53,714 bases of DNA from Halococcus sediminicola. Its GTDB lineage: Archaea > Halobacteriota > Halobacteria > Halobacteriales > Halococcaceae. Below the pieces are notes generated by a model. The model made no database searches and had not been told where the DNA came from. It saw nothing but the letters and a program-made list of their open reading frames with translations. The stretch covers positions 1-53,714 of the forward strand of contig NZ_BBMP01000008.1 of NCBI RefSeq assembly GCF_000755245.1, in the 5' to 3' direction. This document shows, one piece after another, positions 33,857-41,810 of this stretch (within the stretch, counting starts at the first letter, position 1; each line of letters begins with the position of its first letter). Position numbers and translations under genes: made by a program.

Positions 33857-34239
33857 ATGCCCACTATTCAGACGGACGATATTGAGACCTACTACGGGGT
33901 GAGCGGAAACGGCCCACCTATCGTCTTCATCCACGGCGCACTATGGCAGGACTCATTCGCCTTATAGGTTACAACCGTGCGAAAAGCCTCATGTTGTGGT
34001 TCGGACGCAAACTAGAGCGCGATCAGACCACGATCTCCGTCCCGACACTCATCCTCTACGGCGAGCACGAAACCTCCATAATCAATCGCCACGCCCCGAC
34101 ACTATCCGTACAAATTCCCAATTCGACCGTCCAGGAAGTCCCTGACGCAGGCCATGCTTCTCCCTGGGATAACCTCGAGTTCTTCAACAGCACAATTCAA
34201 ACGTTCCTCACGAACCAAACCTCAATCAAGGCAGAATAG
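33857..34239 (+). pseudogene. Alpha/beta hydrolase, internally deleted and frameshifted
   Basis: From the ATG at 33857 the first 36 residues read like a hydrolase N-terminus (MPTIQTDDIETYYGVSGNGP, then PPIVFIHGALW with the oxyanion-hole H-G), then TAG at 33965. In another frame from about 33970 the C-terminal part continues (VPTLILYGEHE, the acid region, and VPDAGHASPWDNLEFFN with the catalytic His). The middle, including the G-x-S-x-G nucleophile elbow and cap, is gone. A family member is normally about 260 residues; about 125 remain. Confidence 0.85.
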
Positions 34240-34307
34240 AACGACATTTGTCTTGCCAAATCTGCTCTCTCCATAGTACTGGGTGTATTGCCAAGAAAGA
34301 CGAGAAG

Positions 34308-35014
34308 CTACCGGTGGTGAACTTGTCGGAGTGCGTCGGCAGTAGCGGTTCCAGATATCCGGATGTACTTCTGAGCCGTCGCGAGATCGCTCCACCCCAT
34401 GAGAGCCTGCAAAGGAACCGGTGCTACGCCTTTATACGCGTGGTAGCTGGCCGCTGTCGCCCGGAAACAGTGGGGATAGAGATTCGTCCGGTGAGGTCGG
34501 CCTCCTTGGCAGCTTCTTCGACCCGCCGATTGACGGTCACCCGTGACCGTGGAAACCCATCGTAGCGATCAGCAAATCGCTCGATGCACAACTCGATACG
34601 AAGCGATAGGTCGAATGGAATCGACCGGGCCGAGGAGACCGTTTTCGGATGCCAGCGTGAAGCGAGGGCACTGGCGACGCTGAGGTGATTGTTGTGCCTT
34701 GCTTCCTGTCGAGTCTGACGTCGACAGTAACCACAGCCACACGGCTCATGCTGTGGAATCCGGATGAGCTTGCGGTCCCAATCGATCCATGAGATCTGGA
34801 AGTGGGCTATCTCCCCTGCACGGAGGCCGAGTCGACCACCGACGAGACAGACGAGTCGCGCTTCGAATCCCTGCGGATCCGGAAGTGCGGTACACGCTTC
34901 GAGCAGGAGTTCAAATTTGCGGTCATTCAGTACATCCTCGTGGGTATGGCGGGTGGTCAGCGCCTTCCGGTGGCGATCCGCCCACTCGTTGTTGGAGCTT
35001 GGATGGTGAACCAT
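34308..35014 (-). pseudogene. Tyrosine recombinase (haloarchaeal XerC/D-like integrase), frameshifted
   Basis: Residues 1 to about 180 are in one frame: GGRLGLRAGEIAHFQISWID (catalytic Arg), EPCGCGYCRRQTRQEA (zinc-like cluster typical of a haloarchaeal family), WHPKTVSSARSIPFDL (catalytic Lys region). Near 34475-34490 the frame shifts; the other frame gives YPHCFRATAASYHAYKG (second Arg of H-x-x-R), LQALMGWSDLATAQKYIRIS with the nucleophile Tyr, and a TAG at 34308-34310. All catalytic residues survive but in two frames, so the gene is dead or carries a sequencing error. No attachment site or tRNA is seen next to it. Confidence 0.85.
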
Positions 35015-35359
35015 CTCGTACGGACGTGCGTCGACGAGGAATGTGTCTTCCTCTCAGTGTGACGATAGCAACAATCCTTCTTACTGGATAGAGGAGCAAT
35101 TGTACAGCGACTGGTTCAATGGCGAGATCTGGTATGTAGACAAGACAATGCTCTTCGGTCTACGTAATCATTGATTGGATCGAGATACCTTCTACAACTA
35201 TCATACTCATGTTGGGTCTGTCGAGCAGTTCAAGAGAAGTGTGAGACTATGCACCGTCGGTCGAAACTCGCTACATCTCTTAGGTAGGGAAACCAAGGGA
35301 CGACGAAGTGATCAATGGGATCCGTTCAGCAAATACTTCGACCATAGTGAGGGGTCTAC
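35015..35359. other. Gap without a supported gene
   Basis: AT-richer than the first half of the window. A 43-codon frame from GTG 35043 to TGA 35174 (SSSQCDDSNNPSYWIEEQ at its start) is open but has no homolog I recognise and no promoter. Nothing else is supported. Confidence 0.5.
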
Positions 35360-35572
35360 CTACTCGCTTGTTCTTTGGCTCGGTTTGAGATCTGGAAAGG
35401 ACACCTGCCTGAATTTTTCCTGTCTACAGGTGCGGCAGGTGCGTTGACCCAATGGAACGAGGCGGTCACGATTCGTCCACTGGCCTGCGAGAATGGTTCC
35501 ACAGTTCTCACACATCAGTAGCCGATCGTTATCTGTTCTGCTGCTTTCCCGTTGCTGGTGAGAGGGCATCAA
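35360..35572 (-). CDS. Small zinc-finger protein
   Basis: A frame of 70 codons; the conserved-looking part starts at an internal ATG (35515): MCENCGTILAGQWTNRDRLV, then TCRTCRQEKFRQV. Two C-x-x-C knuckles 23 residues apart form a likely zinc ribbon. Haloarchaea have many such mini-proteins of 50-70 residues, several linked to stress or biofilm traits. Function of this one is unknown. The start is uncertain between 35572 and 35515. Confidence 0.5.
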   Translation of the reverse strand: MMPSHQQRESSRTDNDRLLMCENCGTILAGQWTNRDRLVPLGQRTCRTCRQEKFRQVSFPDLKPSQRTSE

Positions 35573-35942
35573 CAGAAGTTTCTCGCAGTTTTGCTTACCC
35601 GTTCAGGTTGAGCACTCATGCTATCTTAGTTCGTCAGCCCAACCCCACAAATAGCAAGATTCCCACGATGACCCTCCATTCGAGCAGAGCCGTCACAGCG
35701 CAAGAGGACACAATCTTGCTTCCCTTTGCTGATCACGGTCTCAGTCAGTCAAATCAGTGATGGGGTATTGTGTAGCTGAGTAGAGCGTTCAGCCGCTCTC
35801 GCTAAGTAATAGCTGTCTATGACTCTACTCCCCTCGATTCTCTCATATTTCGATCATTGAATTCAACCCTCGGATCGTCATATTAGAGCACTTGGTCAGT
35901 CAGGGGATTCCTATTCTACGTCCTGAACGGCAGTCATGATCG
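35573..35942. other. Gap without a supported gene
   Basis: About 370 bases with no convincing coding frame. On the minus strand a 25-residue hydrophobic peptide (ALLEWRVIVGILLFVGLG, ending near 35635) could be a relic of a membrane protein, but it has no start context. The rest shows nothing. Confidence 0.4.
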
Positions 35943-36135
35943 ATGCAAGAGTGTCAAAACTGTGGAGGCGAAGTCACCGATCAGTACGCACGCGTGTTCG
36001 CTCCGCCAGAGCTACACGGTGTGCGTCTATCCGAACTGTGAGGACAAACTTCGGGACGGAAAGGGTCAGGTCCGCGCATTGTGCTTCGCTGAACCCATCT
36101 CAGAGTTGGCCAGACGAGAGCTGGTAGGGATATAG
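35943..36135 (+). pseudogene. Small zinc-finger protein (DUF7563-like), frameshifted
   Basis: From ATG 35943: MQECQNCGGEVTDQYARVFA, the N-terminal knuckle of a haloarchaeal zinc-finger family. The frame stops at 36040. In a second frame the other knuckle appears: VCVYPNCEDKLRDG from about 36010. A one-base shift between about 35997 and 36010 would restore a normal ~50-60-residue protein. The last ~20 bases enter the repeat starting at 36113. Confidence 0.55.
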
Positions 36136-36178
36136 TAACTCTGGACGACATGCTGACTACACGGCGCATATTCAGCGC
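36113..36178 (+). repeat. Island repeat, copy before the phosphotransferase-like gene
   Basis: Reads CGAGAGCTGGTAGGGATATA, then ACGACATGCTGACTACACGG and a TATTCAGC end. The same order of blocks occurs at 38191-38257 with about two-thirds to three-quarters identity by eye. The pair brackets the phosphotransferase-like pseudogene and the NUDIX gene. Confidence 0.6.
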
Positions 36179-36212
36179 AGATAAAGCTACACTATGAGGC
36201 CATTCAGGTCGC

Positions 36213-37289
36213 TCAAATATACTGCGAGACGAACGCTCGGTGTTCAGCCGCACGTTCGTCACGCTCCGAGGGACTGGCGTCGCGGTACCAGAGCGGCAGG
36301 CACGCCATCGCATCGATGCGACATGCGACCCGATAGACATCCATTCGTTTGTGAGTAGTGTTATCAAACGACCATTCTGGACGCATCTCGCTATAGCCAG
36401 ATCGGAACGTTTGACGTAGCTCCTCCGTCCGGTCTGCGGGATCAACATCCAGCGTAAGGAGAAGTGATTCCGTGTTCGCGAGATTGTATGCGGGAGCACC
36501 AGCCGAGAAGATGCCCCAATCAAGGACTGCCTGTGCGTGACCGGTCGCCGACTCTACGAGGAGATTTCCACATCAATAATCATTATGACAGTATGTCGAT
36601 GGCTGGGATGTCGGGAGTTCCGGGACCGTCTCTCTGAGATACTGTTGAAGGCTCGGGACGAGGTCAGCGAACCGCGCCTTGTCGTCAGCAAGATCCGGAA
36701 AGTATCCTCCTGAAGCGAGGGTATCTACATTGTCTTCGTAGGAAGCGAGCAGCCACTCGTGGAACGAGTCATAGGCAGGAAATTCAGCGGTGTCCAGTAC
36801 AGTGAGTTCGCCGTCGACGACGCCGATCCTGCCGGTTTTGTGAAGCGGTCCAAGCATATGGAGCTTTGCGAGATTCTGCCCTGCCTCGTGAAGAACCTCT
36901 GTGCGTGCGGTCTTTGAGAGGCTGCGAACCCGCCCCTCGTAGTTTGCACCCTGAACGTGACTCATCAGATAAAATGGCGTGGGATACTCCGCGTGTTCAT
37001 CACAATACCCGTACACTGTTGGGACTGGTATCGAAGTCTCTCTGCCGACGAACGAGAGGATGCGTGGTTCAGCGCGGGCTGTTTCGGGAGCTACATGATC
37101 GGCCGTCGTTACTTTGAGGACCGTTGTCAGTGGCCCGTTCGATGCTTGAACGTCCACGCTGGCCACAAGGTCGGTGCCGCTTGCGACACGGGCAATAGCC
37201 TCTACGTTCCATAACGGCCTGAGGAAGTGGATCATCTCAACGATGGTCTCATCGCTGAGATCCTTATCGAGTGATGAACCAGCAGTCAC
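36213..37289 (-). pseudogene. Aminoglycoside phosphotransferase (APH)-like protein interrupted by one TGA
   Basis: A 359-codon frame kept open except for a TGA at 36573-36575. Before it: a kinase-like N-lobe (TTVLKVTTADH with the likely ATP-binding Lys) and STYCHNDY. After the TGA, in the same frame: CGNLLVESATGHAQAVLDWG, then a normal C-lobe through ERDERAAEHRAFVSQYI and TGA at 36213. The family motif is H-N-D-Y-R-x-G-N-L; the TGA occupies the arginine place, so a single C-to-T change of CGA explains it. The upstream part alone would lack the metal-binding Asp (LDWG). Substrate unknown; choline/APH kinases are broad. Confidence 0.85.
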
Positions 37290-37433
37290 ACGGTATGCTA
37301 CGGGCGCTCATTTAAGAGATGACCGGCGCGGTCGGAGAATGACCTAATTAACTCTCTCGACTGCGGACTATTGCTCTGTACTGAATGAGCGCTGGGATCA
37401 CCAGCACCAAGGGCTTGAGATGATACTGGCCGC

Positions 37434-37464
37434 TTGCTGAATACACCCTTTGTATGCAGCAAGC
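37434..37464 (+). repeat. Palindromic island repeat, short copy
   Basis: TTGCTGAATACACCCTTTGT followed by ATGCAGCAAG. The TTGCTGAATACA...TGTAT core is shared with 43186-43258 and 38163 onward. It lies 32 bases before the NUDIX gene. Confidence 0.55.
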
Positions 37465-37495
37465 ATTTTGGCCCACACCCGAGTAGATCAAGGAT

Positions 37496-38098
37496 ATGGA
37501 CGTTCTTCGATTGCTTGACGAGCTCCGTGTTCTGGCTCAGGCTGGCCTGTTCTGGGCGGAGCGCAACGACCATCCGTATGATAAAGAGCGGTATGAGCGC
37601 ATTCTCAAACTCGTCGCTCAACAGTACGATGAAACGTTGGAGGTACCCACAGAAGAGGCTCATGAGCGTCTCACCTGCAATCTCGGATATGTCACTCCGA
37701 ACATCGGCGTCAAGGCAGCGATCTTCGACGAGGAAGGACGGATGTTGCTGATGGAGCGCCCTGACGAACCCGTGAAGGGGACGTGGGATATCCCCGGTGG
37801 TGCGGTCGAACCGTTTGAAGGACCAGCCGAAACTGCGGTACGCGAGACATGCGAGGAAACCGGGCTCGATGTAGAGACTGTCGAAGTGGTTGACGCCTAC
37901 CCCATGGAACCCAATGCGCTCAATCCACACGGCCACGTTCTTCTGCTGTATCTCTGTGAAAAGATCGGCGGGACACTACAATTGTCGAGAGAGGGGACGG
38001 ATCTCCAGTACTGGGATATCGAAGACGTTCCCGAATGGACGCTCAAATTCCAACAACCAGCGCTTGATGCACGTCAGCGATGGGCCAAAGAGAAGTAG
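37496..38098 (+). CDS. NUDIX hydrolase
   Basis: A 200-residue protein. An N-terminal helical domain of about 60 residues (MDVLRLLDELRVLAQAGLF, seen in ADP-sugar-type NUDIX proteins) precedes the NUDIX fold. The NUDIX box is GAVEPFEGPAETAVRETCEE followed by T-G-L, a match to G-x5-E-x7-R-E-U-x-E-E-x-G-U with Thr at the first hydrophobic place. It hydrolyses a nucleoside diphosphate linked to another group, but the substrate is unknown. It sits between an APH-like pseudogene and an AAC(3)-like gene. TATA not firmly placed. Confidence 0.9.
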   Translation: MDVLRLLDELRVLAQAGLFWAERNDHPYDKERYERILKLVAQQYDETLEVPTEEAHERLTCNLGYVTPNIGVKAAIFDEEGRMLLMERPDEPVKGTWDIPGGAVEPFEGPAETAVRETCEETGLDVETVEVVDAYPMEPNALNPHGHVLLLYLCEKIGGTLQLSREGTDLQYWDIEDVPEWTLKFQQPALDARQRWAKEK

Positions 38099-38162
38099 AT
38101 CCAGCATCGGTTGATTTTCTATTTGGACGAAGAGTAACGAATTTCATCTTCAACTACCGGCT

Positions 38163-38257
38163 ATGCTGAATACACGCTCTGAATCAGTCAGGCGAGAGCT
38201 GGTAAGGATAGAGCAGTTCTTAACGACGATGCTGACCACACAGCGCGTGTCTTGCAT
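38163..38257 (+). repeat. Island repeat, copy between NUDIX and AAC(3) genes
   Basis: Begins with TGCTGAATACACGCTCTGAA (the palindromic repeat core) and runs directly into the CGAGAGCTGGTAAGGATAGA / ACGATGCTGACCACACAGCG block that also occurs at 36113-36178. It shows that the two repeat blocks can be neighbours in one element. Confidence 0.6.
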
Positions 38258-38266
38258 CCGCTGGCT

Positions 38267-38275
38267 AAATTTATA
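38267..38275 (+). promoter_or_regulatory. TATA box of the AAC(3)-like gene
   Basis: AAATTTATA, 24-32 bases before the ATG at 38299; leaderless spacing. Confidence 0.65.
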
Positions 38276-38298
38276 GTTGGCCCCGGACACGTCTCTGC

Positions 38299-39114
38299 AT
38301 GAGCGAACCGCTTCCCGAAGACCGATCTTCGGAACCGGTCACGGTCGATTCGATGGTGAGCGACCTACACGCTCTCGGCATCGAAACCGGCCACACGTTG
38401 CTCGTCCACGGGTCTCTCTCCTCGCTCGGCTGGGTCTGTGGCGGTGCGCCCGCCGTCGTAGATGCGCTCCAGTGCGTCGTAGGCGAGGACGGGAATGTCG
38501 TGATGCCGACGCATTCGCCCGGGAACAGGGATCCTTCCGATATGGAAAACCCGCCGGTTCCCGACTCGTGGTACGATACCATTCGCGAACAGATGCCGCC
38601 ATACCGACCAGCCGTCACACCGACTCAGGGGATGGGTGCAATTGCCGAGTGTTTCCGTTCCTATCCAGATGTCCACCGGAGCGACCACCCACAGGTTTCA
38701 TTCGCAGCGTGGGGCGCTGACGCTCAGTTCGTCACCGAGTATCATTCATTCAGCTATTCGCTCGGCGAGGAATCACCGCTGGCCCGTGTCTATGATCTCG
38801 GCGGCGACGTACTGTACCTCGGTACTTCCTATGCAACCAGTACCTCGCTCCATCTCGCTGAGTACCGCGCTGACCTTGATCTCGCCACGGAAACTCACGC
38901 CGGCGCGGCGCTTGTCGACGGAGAGCGTGAGTGGGTACAGTGGAAAGAAATCGATTATGATGACGGAGACTTTCCGGCCTGTGGCGAAGCGTTCGAGAGC
39001 GAGAATCCTGATGCCTTCGAGACGAGCACCGTCGGTGTCGGCGACGCTAAAATCGTCTCACAGCCGCCACTCGTGGATTTCGCGGTCGGATGGTTTGAGG
39101 CCAGTCGAGAGTGA
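38299..39114 (+). CDS. AAC(3)-family aminoglycoside N-acetyltransferase-like protein
   Basis: A 271-residue acetyl-CoA-dependent enzyme of the antibiotic N-acetyltransferase family. Landmarks: TLLVHGSLSSLGWVCGGAP (CoA-binding start), VVMPTHSPGNRDPSDMENPP, TPTQGMGAIAECFRSYP, RSDHPQVSFAAWGADAQ and YLGTSYATSTSLHLAEYRAD with the conserved His/Glu region. In bacteria these acetylate the 3-amino group of 2-deoxystreptamine aminoglycosides; archaeal ribosomes are largely insensitive to most of these drugs, so another amine substrate is likely. Start by ATG 38299 fits the TATA box. The sequence is intact. Confidence 0.92.
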   Translation: MSEPLPEDRSSEPVTVDSMVSDLHALGIETGHTLLVHGSLSSLGWVCGGAPAVVDALQCVVGEDGNVVMPTHSPGNRDPSDMENPPVPDSWYDTIREQMPPYRPAVTPTQGMGAIAECFRSYPDVHRSDHPQVSFAAWGADAQFVTEYHSFSYSLGEESPLARVYDLGGDVLYLGTSYATSTSLHLAEYRADLDLATETHAGAALVDGEREWVQWKEIDYDDGDFPACGEAFESENPDAFETSTVGVGDAKIVSQPPLVDFAVGWFEASRE

Positions 39115-39319
39115 TATGTGATTTTTTAGTCACGGCTCTGCTGTACCCAGCCTCTACCTAGGGTGAAATCCTGACAGGTTCTGACTAGATTCGTGATTGA
39201 TGCTCATCCTGCCTGCTCTGTAGTATGAGTGAATCAATAGGAGCAGGTGCGTCTCAGACCAACCAAAATTCGACGGGAGATCGCTCACTTCAGCCAGTTT
39301 CGTGACTGTAGATTCTGTG

Positions 39320-40222
39320 TCACTCTTTCGGAGCAGGTGGTTCATCGTGCCACGTTTCCCAGTTGTTAGCTATCGTGTCAGCAACAGCACGACCGACGCG
39401 ATAGGCGTTGTCACAGGACGGGCCTTGCATGCGCCACTCACTATCCACTTCGCCCGCTTCGTCGGCATTGACTGGCGGCCGGTCGAAGTTTGATGCGGCA
39501 CGGATACTGAGATAGCGATCAAGCGCACCGAACCGATCACAGGCAACGGCCGTGGCGAAGCCCTCGCACTCGGTTGTGGCGTATGTTCCCGCATCGTATC
39601 TCGAAACTAACGATTCGACTGCTGCAGCGCGGGTATGGCCATACCAGAAGTCCGCACCAGCAACGGATGTTCCAGTTTCCAATCGGGGAGGGTCAGTTGC
39701 CGGCGGTGCATCATACTTCGTCCGGTGTTCGCGGGCAGCGGCAGAATCTCGGAGATCAACGCCATCCGCCGCGCCACGGGCGGCAGTCACGAGGATTGTG
39801 TTGAGTTCATACGACTGAGACGGACCGAATCCCCACGGCTCGACGGTTGTGCCACCATCGTAGCGCATTTTCGCATCCCAATTGACGATGTGATCCGCAA
39901 GGACGACCGATCCAACGGTCCCTGCATGCGGCGAAATGCCAGCAACGCCAGCAGTAAGCAGATACGTATTATCGGTGTCAAGCGCATCAGTAGCGAGAAG
40001 CGCAGCAACGCTTACACCTGCGCGAGCCGGCCCTATCCCAGTAGCCGTGACACCGACACCGTGATCGGTGATCCATACCGGTGTGGGCACTCCCGATACT
40101 GTAATTTCGTGGGCGAACTCGTCGTAGCCATCGAGCCACCGGCCGAGCTCGCCGCTTCCGTCCGAGGCCTCATCAGGACCAAACGCCGTCAGTACGAGAA
40201 CTCGTAACGGTTGGGAAGCCAC
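39320..40222 (-). CDS. Purine nucleoside permease (NUP)-family phosphorylase-like protein
   Basis: A 300-residue protein. YLLTAGVAGISPHAGTVGSV and YLSIRAASNFDRPPVN match the NUP family, which shares the nucleoside phosphorylase fold; ATTECEGFATAVACDRFG is the acidic substrate loop. Characterised fungal members are associated with nucleoside uptake, but no membrane spans or signal peptide are seen here, so cytosolic nucleoside binding or cleavage is more plausible. Same strand as the uridine-phosphorylase-like gene upstream (206-base gap with no supported gene). Confidence 0.8.
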   Translation of the reverse strand: MASQPLRVLVLTAFGPDEASDGSGELGRWLDGYDEFAHEITVSGVPTPVWITDHGVGVTATGIGPARAGVSVAALLATDALDTDNTYLLTAGVAGISPHAGTVGSVVLADHIVNWDAKMRYDGGTTVEPWGFGPSQSYELNTILVTAARGAADGVDLRDSAAAREHRTKYDAPPATDPPRLETGTSVAGADFWYGHTRAAAVESLVSRYDAGTYATTECEGFATAVACDRFGALDRYLSIRAASNFDRPPVNADEAGEVDSEWRMQGPSCDNAYRVGRAVADTIANNWETWHDEPPAPKE

Positions 40223-40428
40223 AGCAGAAGCTGTCTACGCCGCATATTATTTCTTGTGAATCTTCGGGCTAGTGAGAGTATAGTGTAAATGGCGGAATTG
40301 GGGAACAGTTATGACACCACCCTTTGTTAGCAAGGCTCTCTTCTGTTTACGGAGAAGTCAAGAGATCACGTCTAAGGCTCCAGTCAATGATAGAATCGAG
40401 GCCGCCACCGCGGATGAGTGGAAAGAGC

Positions 40429-41223
40429 CTACGCGGAATCAGTACTTTCGAGGAGCGCATCGCGTGCTGGCACGAGTAAATCGCGCAATCCGTCCACCGA
40501 TGATTCTCTACTGGGTTCCCAATCGTTCACCATCACAAGATCAAGCGGACAAAGAAGTGCTCCAGCATCCACATCTCGGTATTCTGCGATGGAGAATATC
40601 GTCGCAGCTTCCATCTCGACAGCCAGGACGCCCTCATCACGATAATGTTCGATTTCAGCGTCCGTTTCACGGTATATCGCATCCGTAGTCCATGACGAAC
40701 CAGTCTGATGTTCCAATCCAGCAGCACCAAGAGCATTCTCCAACTGCGTCACGAGCGTACTGCTCGCGGAAGCATACATCTCGGAAGGGAGATAATGATG
40801 CGAAACACCTTCGTCACGAATGGCGCGGTTGCAGACTATCGGCTCATGACGAGCAACGTTGCCACCTAACCCACCACAGCCGCCGACAATACAGAATGTA
40901 TCAGTTCCAAAACCGATGAGCTGTTCCATAGCAATAGCTGTAGTAGGAGCGCCGATGCCAAAGTTCCCTAACACGCCGACACGTCCCTCGGTATCTGAAA
41001 GAGTATAGAATCGGTCAGGGCTAAGAATGAGCCGATCCTCACCGAGAGTTTCAATTTTGGTCTCCGCATGCTTTTCGACAATATATTCAAAGAAACCCGG
41101 CTGATAGCAGAGAACGACCGCCTCCGGAACTTCAACATCATGAGCGTCCCTTGATCTCTCCATAGCCTCGGGGGTGAGGTGTGCCGACGCACCATACTTG
41201 TCGGGGTAGTTTGGGAACGGCAT
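40429..41223 (-). CDS. Nucleoside phosphorylase (uridine phosphorylase-like)
   Basis: A 264-residue PNP/UDP-family enzyme. VGVLGNFGIGAPTTAIAMEQ (phosphate site), FCIVGGCGGLG (base site), and SSWTTDAIYRETDAEIEHYR followed by VLAVEMEAATIFSIAEYR (ribose-binding M-E, family signature). It would cleave a nucleoside with phosphate to base plus ribose 1-phosphate; the base cannot be told. ATG 41223 is chosen over a TTG at 41265. Confidence 0.9.
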   Translation of the reverse strand: MPFPNYPDKYGASAHLTPEAMERSRDAHDVEVPEAVVLCYQPGFFEYIVEKHAETKIETLGEDRLILSPDRFYTLSDTEGRVGVLGNFGIGAPTTAIAMEQLIGFGTDTFCIVGGCGGLGGNVARHEPIVCNRAIRDEGVSHHYLPSEMYASASSTLVTQLENALGAAGLEHQTGSSWTTDAIYRETDAEIEHYRDEGVLAVEMEAATIFSIAEYRDVDAGALLCPLDLVMVNDWEPSRESSVDGLRDLLVPARDALLESTDSA

Positions 41224-41314
41224 GTGGTAATCCAACTGTGCCGCTCGCTTAGATGTTCCCCTCAATCAAATGACGAACAGTCTGGTGCTGATAGCGATTA
41301 TCGGAGCAACTCGT

Positions 41315-41383
41315 AGTTTTGCGCGAACCCTTCCCAGCAGTTGGGACGTGCAGCATGCGAGATACAAGGGGGGCGTATCTTGC
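41315..41383 (+). repeat. Long island repeat, copy 1
   Basis: AGTTTTGCGCGAACCCTTCC, CAGCAGTTGGGA, then GCGAGATACAAGG...GTATCTTGCA. The reverse complement of 43186-43258 and the plus strand of 46322-46390 have the same blocks in the same order. It cuts into the HAD-like fragment that follows. Confidence 0.75.
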
Positions 41384-41467
41384 AACCCAACTAATGGAAC
41401 ACTTTCGCAGGTCCCAGAGGTAGGTTGGGGAAGTGGCAATTACCCCGTCCACATCGAAGCAGTACAT
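41384..41467 (-). pseudogene. HAD-superfamily hydrolase, N-terminal fragment
   Basis: Reading from ATG 41467: MYCFDVDGVIATSPTYLWDL. F-D-V-D-G-V is motif I of HAD phosphatases/kinase-phosphatases (nucleophile Asp plus general-acid Asp). After about 26 residues the sequence turns into the repeat at 41315-41383 and homology is lost. The remaining >100 residues of a HAD protein are absent. Confidence 0.55.
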
Positions 41468-41810
41468 TTTTGATTAACCACATGAACTATCGAACAGATC
41501 GTTTTATGACCCACCGGTTCACGGCTCGCCCGGTATTCGACCCCTTCTCGCCGCCCGCTGCCTGACGGGCCCGATAGCCGCAGCACTCGGGTTCGTTTCG
41601 CTGCCTCTCCGGTAGCCGCACTTCCTCTCGACCACACACGCACATGCCGAAACCCGCCGAGTCGCCGGCCCAGCGTCGGCGCTCGCACGACCGCGTACCG
41701 ACACACGAATCACGACCGAACCGCCCGCGCCGATGCCCGAAACTCTGGTGGGGGAACTGCCCGCCCACCCCACTCAAAGCCGTGCCGATGTCTCTGGCGG
41801 GTGATCGCTG
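41468..41810. other. GC-rich gap without a supported gene
   Basis: GC-rich again after the AT-richer island portion; open frames exist on both strands but are rich in R, G, P, C and match nothing I recognise. It presumably holds the promoter of the MFS gene, but I cannot place a TATA box. Confidence 0.4.

Noticed and set aside
35043-35174. 43-codon frame starting at GTG
   Set aside because: No homolog recognised, weak start, and it sits in a decayed region; kept only as a note.
35981-36523. Minus-strand frame of 180 codons overlapping the phosphotransferase-like gene
   Set aside because: The kinase C-lobe is in another frame of the same strand, with recognisable motifs; this one is a shadow.
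36573-36575. TGA as selenocysteine or recoding signal
   Set aside because: Haloarchaea are not known to use selenocysteine, the replaced residue is an arginine, and no recoding structure is evident.
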